Of a stretch of DNA of 64,000 nt, positions 61,725 to 64,000 are shown one piece after another; the first letter of the stretch is position 1; every line of letters begins with the position of its first letter. A program made the position numbers and the translations under genes. This stretch comes from Roseateles aquatilis (GTDB taxonomy: Bacteria > Pseudomonadota > Gammaproteobacteria > Burkholderiales > Burkholderiaceae_C): contig NZ_NIOF01000003.1 of NCBI RefSeq assembly GCF_002205645.1, positions 62,001 through 126,000 on the forward strand, given 5' to 3'. The notes beneath the pieces were generated by a model. That model searched no databases. It saw only the letters and a list, made by a program, of their open reading frames with translations, and had not been told where the DNA came from.

Positions 61725-62489
61725 TCAGTTGAACGCCGCCAACAACCGCTCCAGCGCCACCATGAACGGCTGATGCATCAATGGCAGCGTCGCCACCAGG
61801 CCGACCAGCCCGATGCTGACGGTCAGCGGGAAGCCGACCGAGAACACATTCAACTGCGGCGCCACGCGCGAGATGATGCCCAGCACGAGGTTCACGAACA
61901 GCAGCATCGTGATCAGGGGCAGCGCGATCCACAGGCCCATGCGGAAGACTTCCGCGCCCCAGACCTGCGGCTGCGCGACGCGCAGGAAGCGGAACGGCTC
62001 CTCGCCGACGGGGAAGGCCTGGAAGCTCTCGACCAGCGAGTTGATGAGCATCAGATGCCCGTTGATCGCGACGAACAGGAACGCCACCATCGTGCCCAGG
62101 AAACGCGATGTCGACGTCCCTTGCGCGCCCGACGACGGGTCGAAGAAGCCGGCGAAATTCAAGCCCATCTGCAGGCCGATCAACTCGCCGGCGAACTCCA
62201 GCGACGCGAAGACCAGCCGCACCGCGAAGCCCATGGCCAGGCCGATCAGCACCTGCTGCGCGATCACGGTCAGGATCTGGGGCAAGGAATCCAGCGGGAT
62301 CACCGGCATGGCCGGCAGCGAAGGCTGCGCCGCGACGGCGATGAACAGCGCCAGTCCGATCCTCACGCGCGCCGGCACGTTGCGCTGGCTGAAGACCGGC
62401 ATGCCGGCGAACAGCGCCAGCGTCCGCACGAATGGCCACAGGATCGGATTGATCCAGGCCAGCAGCTGGGCTTCGCTGAAGGTGAGCAT
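61725..62489 (-). CDS. fliR: Flagellar type III export protein FliR
   Basis: A 254-residue export-gate membrane protein with six hydrophobic segments. It shows FRLALFAGMPVFSQRNVPARVRIGLAL-like (about 21-47), AQQVLIGLAMGFAVRLVFASLEFAGELIGLQMGLNFAGFFDP and a conserved C-terminal block. It forms the gate with FliP and FliQ. It is the last of the fliP-fliQ-fliR run, 24 bases after fliQ. Confidence 0.95.
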   Translation of the reverse strand: MLTFSEAQLLAWINPILWPFVRTLALFAGMPVFSQRNVPARVRIGLALFIAVAAQPSLPAMPVIPLDSLPQILTVIAQQVLIGLAMGFAVRLVFASLEFAGELIGLQMGLNFAGFFDPSSGAQGTSTSRFLGTMVAFLFVAINGHLMLINSLVESFQAFPVGEEPFRFLRVAQPQVWGAEVFRMGLWIALPLITMLLFVNLVLGIISRVAPQLNVFSVGFPLTVSIGLVGLVATLPLMHQPFMVALERLLAAFN

Positions 62490-62513
62490 CGGTCGGGCGA
62501 GCGGCCAGTCCCG

Positions 62514-62783
62514 TCAGCCCAGCGCTTGCGGAATGCTCTGCAGCGTCCGCTGGATGTATTCGACCAGCGTCGTGATCATCCACGGGCCGGCGATCGCCAG
62601 TACGAGCACCGCGGCCACGATCTTGGGCACGAACGACAGCGTCGATTCGTTGATCTGCGTCGCGGCCTGGAAGACCGACACCAGCACGCCGACGGCCAGC
62701 ACCGTCAGCAGCAGCGGGGCGGCCACCAGCAGCAGGACGTACAGCCCCTGCTGCCCGATGGTGAAGACCTGTTGCGCGTCCAT
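62514..62783 (-). CDS. fliQ: Flagellar type III export protein FliQ
   Basis: An 89-residue two-segment membrane protein of family length: VFTIGQQGLYVLLLVAAPLLLTVLAVGVLVSVFQAATQINESTLSFVPKIVAA (in two helices). It packs around FliP/FliR in the export gate. 18 bases downstream of fliP. Confidence 0.95.
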   Translation of the reverse strand: MDAQQVFTIGQQGLYVLLLVAAPLLLTVLAVGVLVSVFQAATQINESTLSFVPKIVAAVLVLAIAGPWMITTLVEYIQRTLQSIPQALG

Positions 62784-62801
62784 GCGAATGTCCTTTCCGC
62801 G

Positions 62802-63551
62802 CTACTGCGCGAACGAGGCCGCCAGCGACCCCAGCAGCAGATTCCACCCGTCCGCCAGGACGAACAGCATCAGCTTGAACGGCAGCGATACCAGCACCGG
62901 CGACAGCATCATCATGCCCAGGCTCATCAGCACGCTGGACACGATCATGTCGATGACCAGGAAGGGGATGAAGATCAGGAAGGCGATCTGGAACGCCGAC
63001 TTGAGCTCGCTTGTCACGAACGCCGGGACCAGCACGCGGAAGGGCACCTTGTCCGGGGTGACGTTCGGCTCCAGCTTCGCAAGCCGGGCGAACAGCGCGA
63101 CATCCGACTGGCGGGTCTGCTTCAGCATGAACGCGCGCATCGGCACCTCGGCCCGCTGCAACGCCGCCTCGAAACCGATCTGGCCGCTCTGGTACGGCTG
63201 CCAGGCCTCGGTGTAGACACGGTCCAGCGTGGGGCTCATCACAAAGAAGGTCAGGAACAGCGACAGGCCCACGATCACCTGGTTCGGCGGGGCCGCCTGC
63301 GTGCCCAGCGCTTGGCGCAGCAGCGACAGCACGATCACGATGCGGGTGAAGCCCGTCATCATCAGCAGCACGGCGGGCAGGAAACCCAGCGCGGTGAAGA
63401 ACAGCAGCGTCTGGATCGGGACCGAGTAGCTGTTGCCGCCGGCGCCTTGGCCGATGATCAATGGGACGCTGGCGGGGTTGCCGCCGCCTTGTTGGGCGTA
63501 GGCTGCGGCGCCGAGTCCGGCGAGGGCCAGCCCTGCCAATATGAGAGCCAC
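62802..63551 (-). CDS. fliP: Flagellar type III export protein FliP
   Basis: 249 residues from a GTG start: signal peptide ([21 protein letters not shown], cleavable in the family), then [39 protein letters not shown] and the conserved [48 protein letters not shown]. It is the core ring of the export gate. The frame stays open to an ATG at 63866 across a repeat element, which would give a 354-residue form; the shorter form matches the family length and is chosen. Confidence 0.88.
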   Translation of the reverse strand: MALILAGLALAGLGAAAYAQQGGGNPASVPLIIGQGAGGNSYSVPIQTLLFFTALGFLPAVLLMMTGFTRIVIVLSLLRQALGTQAAPPNQVIVGLSLFLTFFVMSPTLDRVYTEAWQPYQSGQIGFEAALQRAEVPMRAFMLKQTRQSDVALFARLAKLEPNVTPDKVPFRVLVPAFVTSELKSAFQIAFLIFIPFLVIDMIVSSVLMSLGMMMLSPVLVSLPFKLMLFVLADGWNLLLGSLAASFAQ

Positions 63552-63578
63552 GCTGCGCGTGTGCGACCTCCGGCGCGT

Positions 63579-63760
63579 GATCAGGCCAACCGGGGCCCCT
63601 TTCCCTTCATGCCGGGGCCGGGAGGCCCCGGCCTTCGCTAGGCACAAACAGTCCTCAGGACTGTTTGTGTCCGAGCTCAGTCCCTCCTCTTCAACTGCCT
63701 GCCCGGCAGTTGAATTCACCTTCCTTGACTTACGGGAAAGGGGCCCCGGTCGTCCTGATC
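63579..63760. repeat. Long-inverted-repeat element, copy 2 (MITE/REP-like, composite)
   Basis: 27-base arms (63579-63605 and 63734-63760, three mismatches) enclose three nested hairpins: GCCGGGGCC/GGCCCCGGC (63611-63632), the 27-bp palindrome 63643-63669 (CACAAACAGTCCT/AGGACTGTTTGTG) and ACTGCC/GGCAGT. The last lies in a segment shared with copy 1 (45729-45840). The element sits directly upstream of the fliP coding region. Confidence 0.85.
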
Positions 63761-63878
63761 CGAGAGGCTGAGGCCATCGACGATCAGACGGAGCGGTTGT
63801 CGTCTCTTGCAGATGCGAAGACGACGAGGAGGTCGGGGAGGTTTGGGATTGGATCGACTCGTTCATGGTCGTTCCGGG

Positions 63879-64000
63879 TCAGACCGTGGGTCCGTTGTCA
63901 GGGCCATTGGCATGCCTGCCACCAAGGCTGCGCCGAAGTACTGCGGCGAACGACGGCTGCGCCGCCTGCAATGCCGCGGCGGCGTCCGTCTGCGGCGGCA
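63879..64000 (-). CDS. fliO: Flagellar protein FliO, C-terminal end (partial, cut by window edge)
   Basis: The frame entering from the right edge reads PPQTDAAAALQAAQPSFAAVLRRSLGG and stops at 63881-63879. Position directly upstream of fliP and the style of the tail (PSFAxxLRxSLG) fit FliO, an accessory for FliP stability, but only 40 residues are visible. Confidence 0.6.
   Translation of the reverse strand, partial: PPQTDAAAALQAAQPSFAAVLRRSLGGRHANGPDNGPTV

Overview
The window is GC-rich bacterial DNA from a flagellated, chemotactic Gram-negative organism. The fliP-fliQ-fliR order, lpxO, the chemotaxis operon and codon usage fit a betaproteobacterium of the Burkholderiales. Genus is not decided by the sequence alone. 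It has two halves that meet at about 39420.

Left half, 1-39420: the interior and one end of an integrative and conjugative element of the ICEclc/PFGI-1 (PAGI-2) superfamily. From the left end come an AAA ATPase cargo gene (cut by the window edge) and then a block of transfer genes on the minus strand (pilL-N, TIGR03759, lytic transglycosylase, TIGR03765, traD, TIGR03747). A chromate-resistance cargo block follows (chrB, chrA, an Fe/Mn superoxide dismutase, a DUF1259 protein, a ChrB-C protein and an MFS transporter), beside a Tn3-family transposase fragment. Next is a long run of conserved ICE accessory genes (SNF2/DEAH helicase, DNA methyltransferase-like protein, DUF3275, DUF3577 and several unknowns), separated by recurrent hairpin leaders. 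After it come processing genes (topoisomerase III, SSB, PFL_4670/PFL_4669-type proteins, OST-HTH protein, STY4528-type replication protein) and the maintenance/regulation cluster DUF2857-parB-HicA-like-parA-alpA. The ICE closes with two LysR regulators flanking a broken exbD fragment. The end is set by an 18-bp sequence at 39403-39420 identical to what I know as the 3' end of tRNA-Gly(CCC). The intact tRNA should lie beyond the left edge of the window.

Right half, 39421-64000: chromosome. It holds an MFS exporter, lpxO, a ygiD-type extradiol dioxygenase, a YbbP-like permease, a chemotaxis operon read leftwards (CheZ-like protein, cheY, cheA, mcp, cheW, mcp), a divergent histidine kinase/NarL-type regulator pair, a MacAB-like efflux/ABC operon, a HEPN-protein gene pair of foreign look, and flagellar export genes fliR, fliQ, fliP with the end of a probable fliO. 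A long-inverted-repeat, MITE-like element occurs twice (45729-45840 and 63579-63760), the second between fliO and the conserved part of fliP.

The most interesting unexplained structure is non-coding. It comprises a three-copy element with two hairpins and a compensatory base change, about eleven GC-hairpin leaders in front of ICE genes, a three-copy 15-bp palindrome beside DNA-processing genes, and an AT-rich repeat cluster inside the STY4528-type gene.
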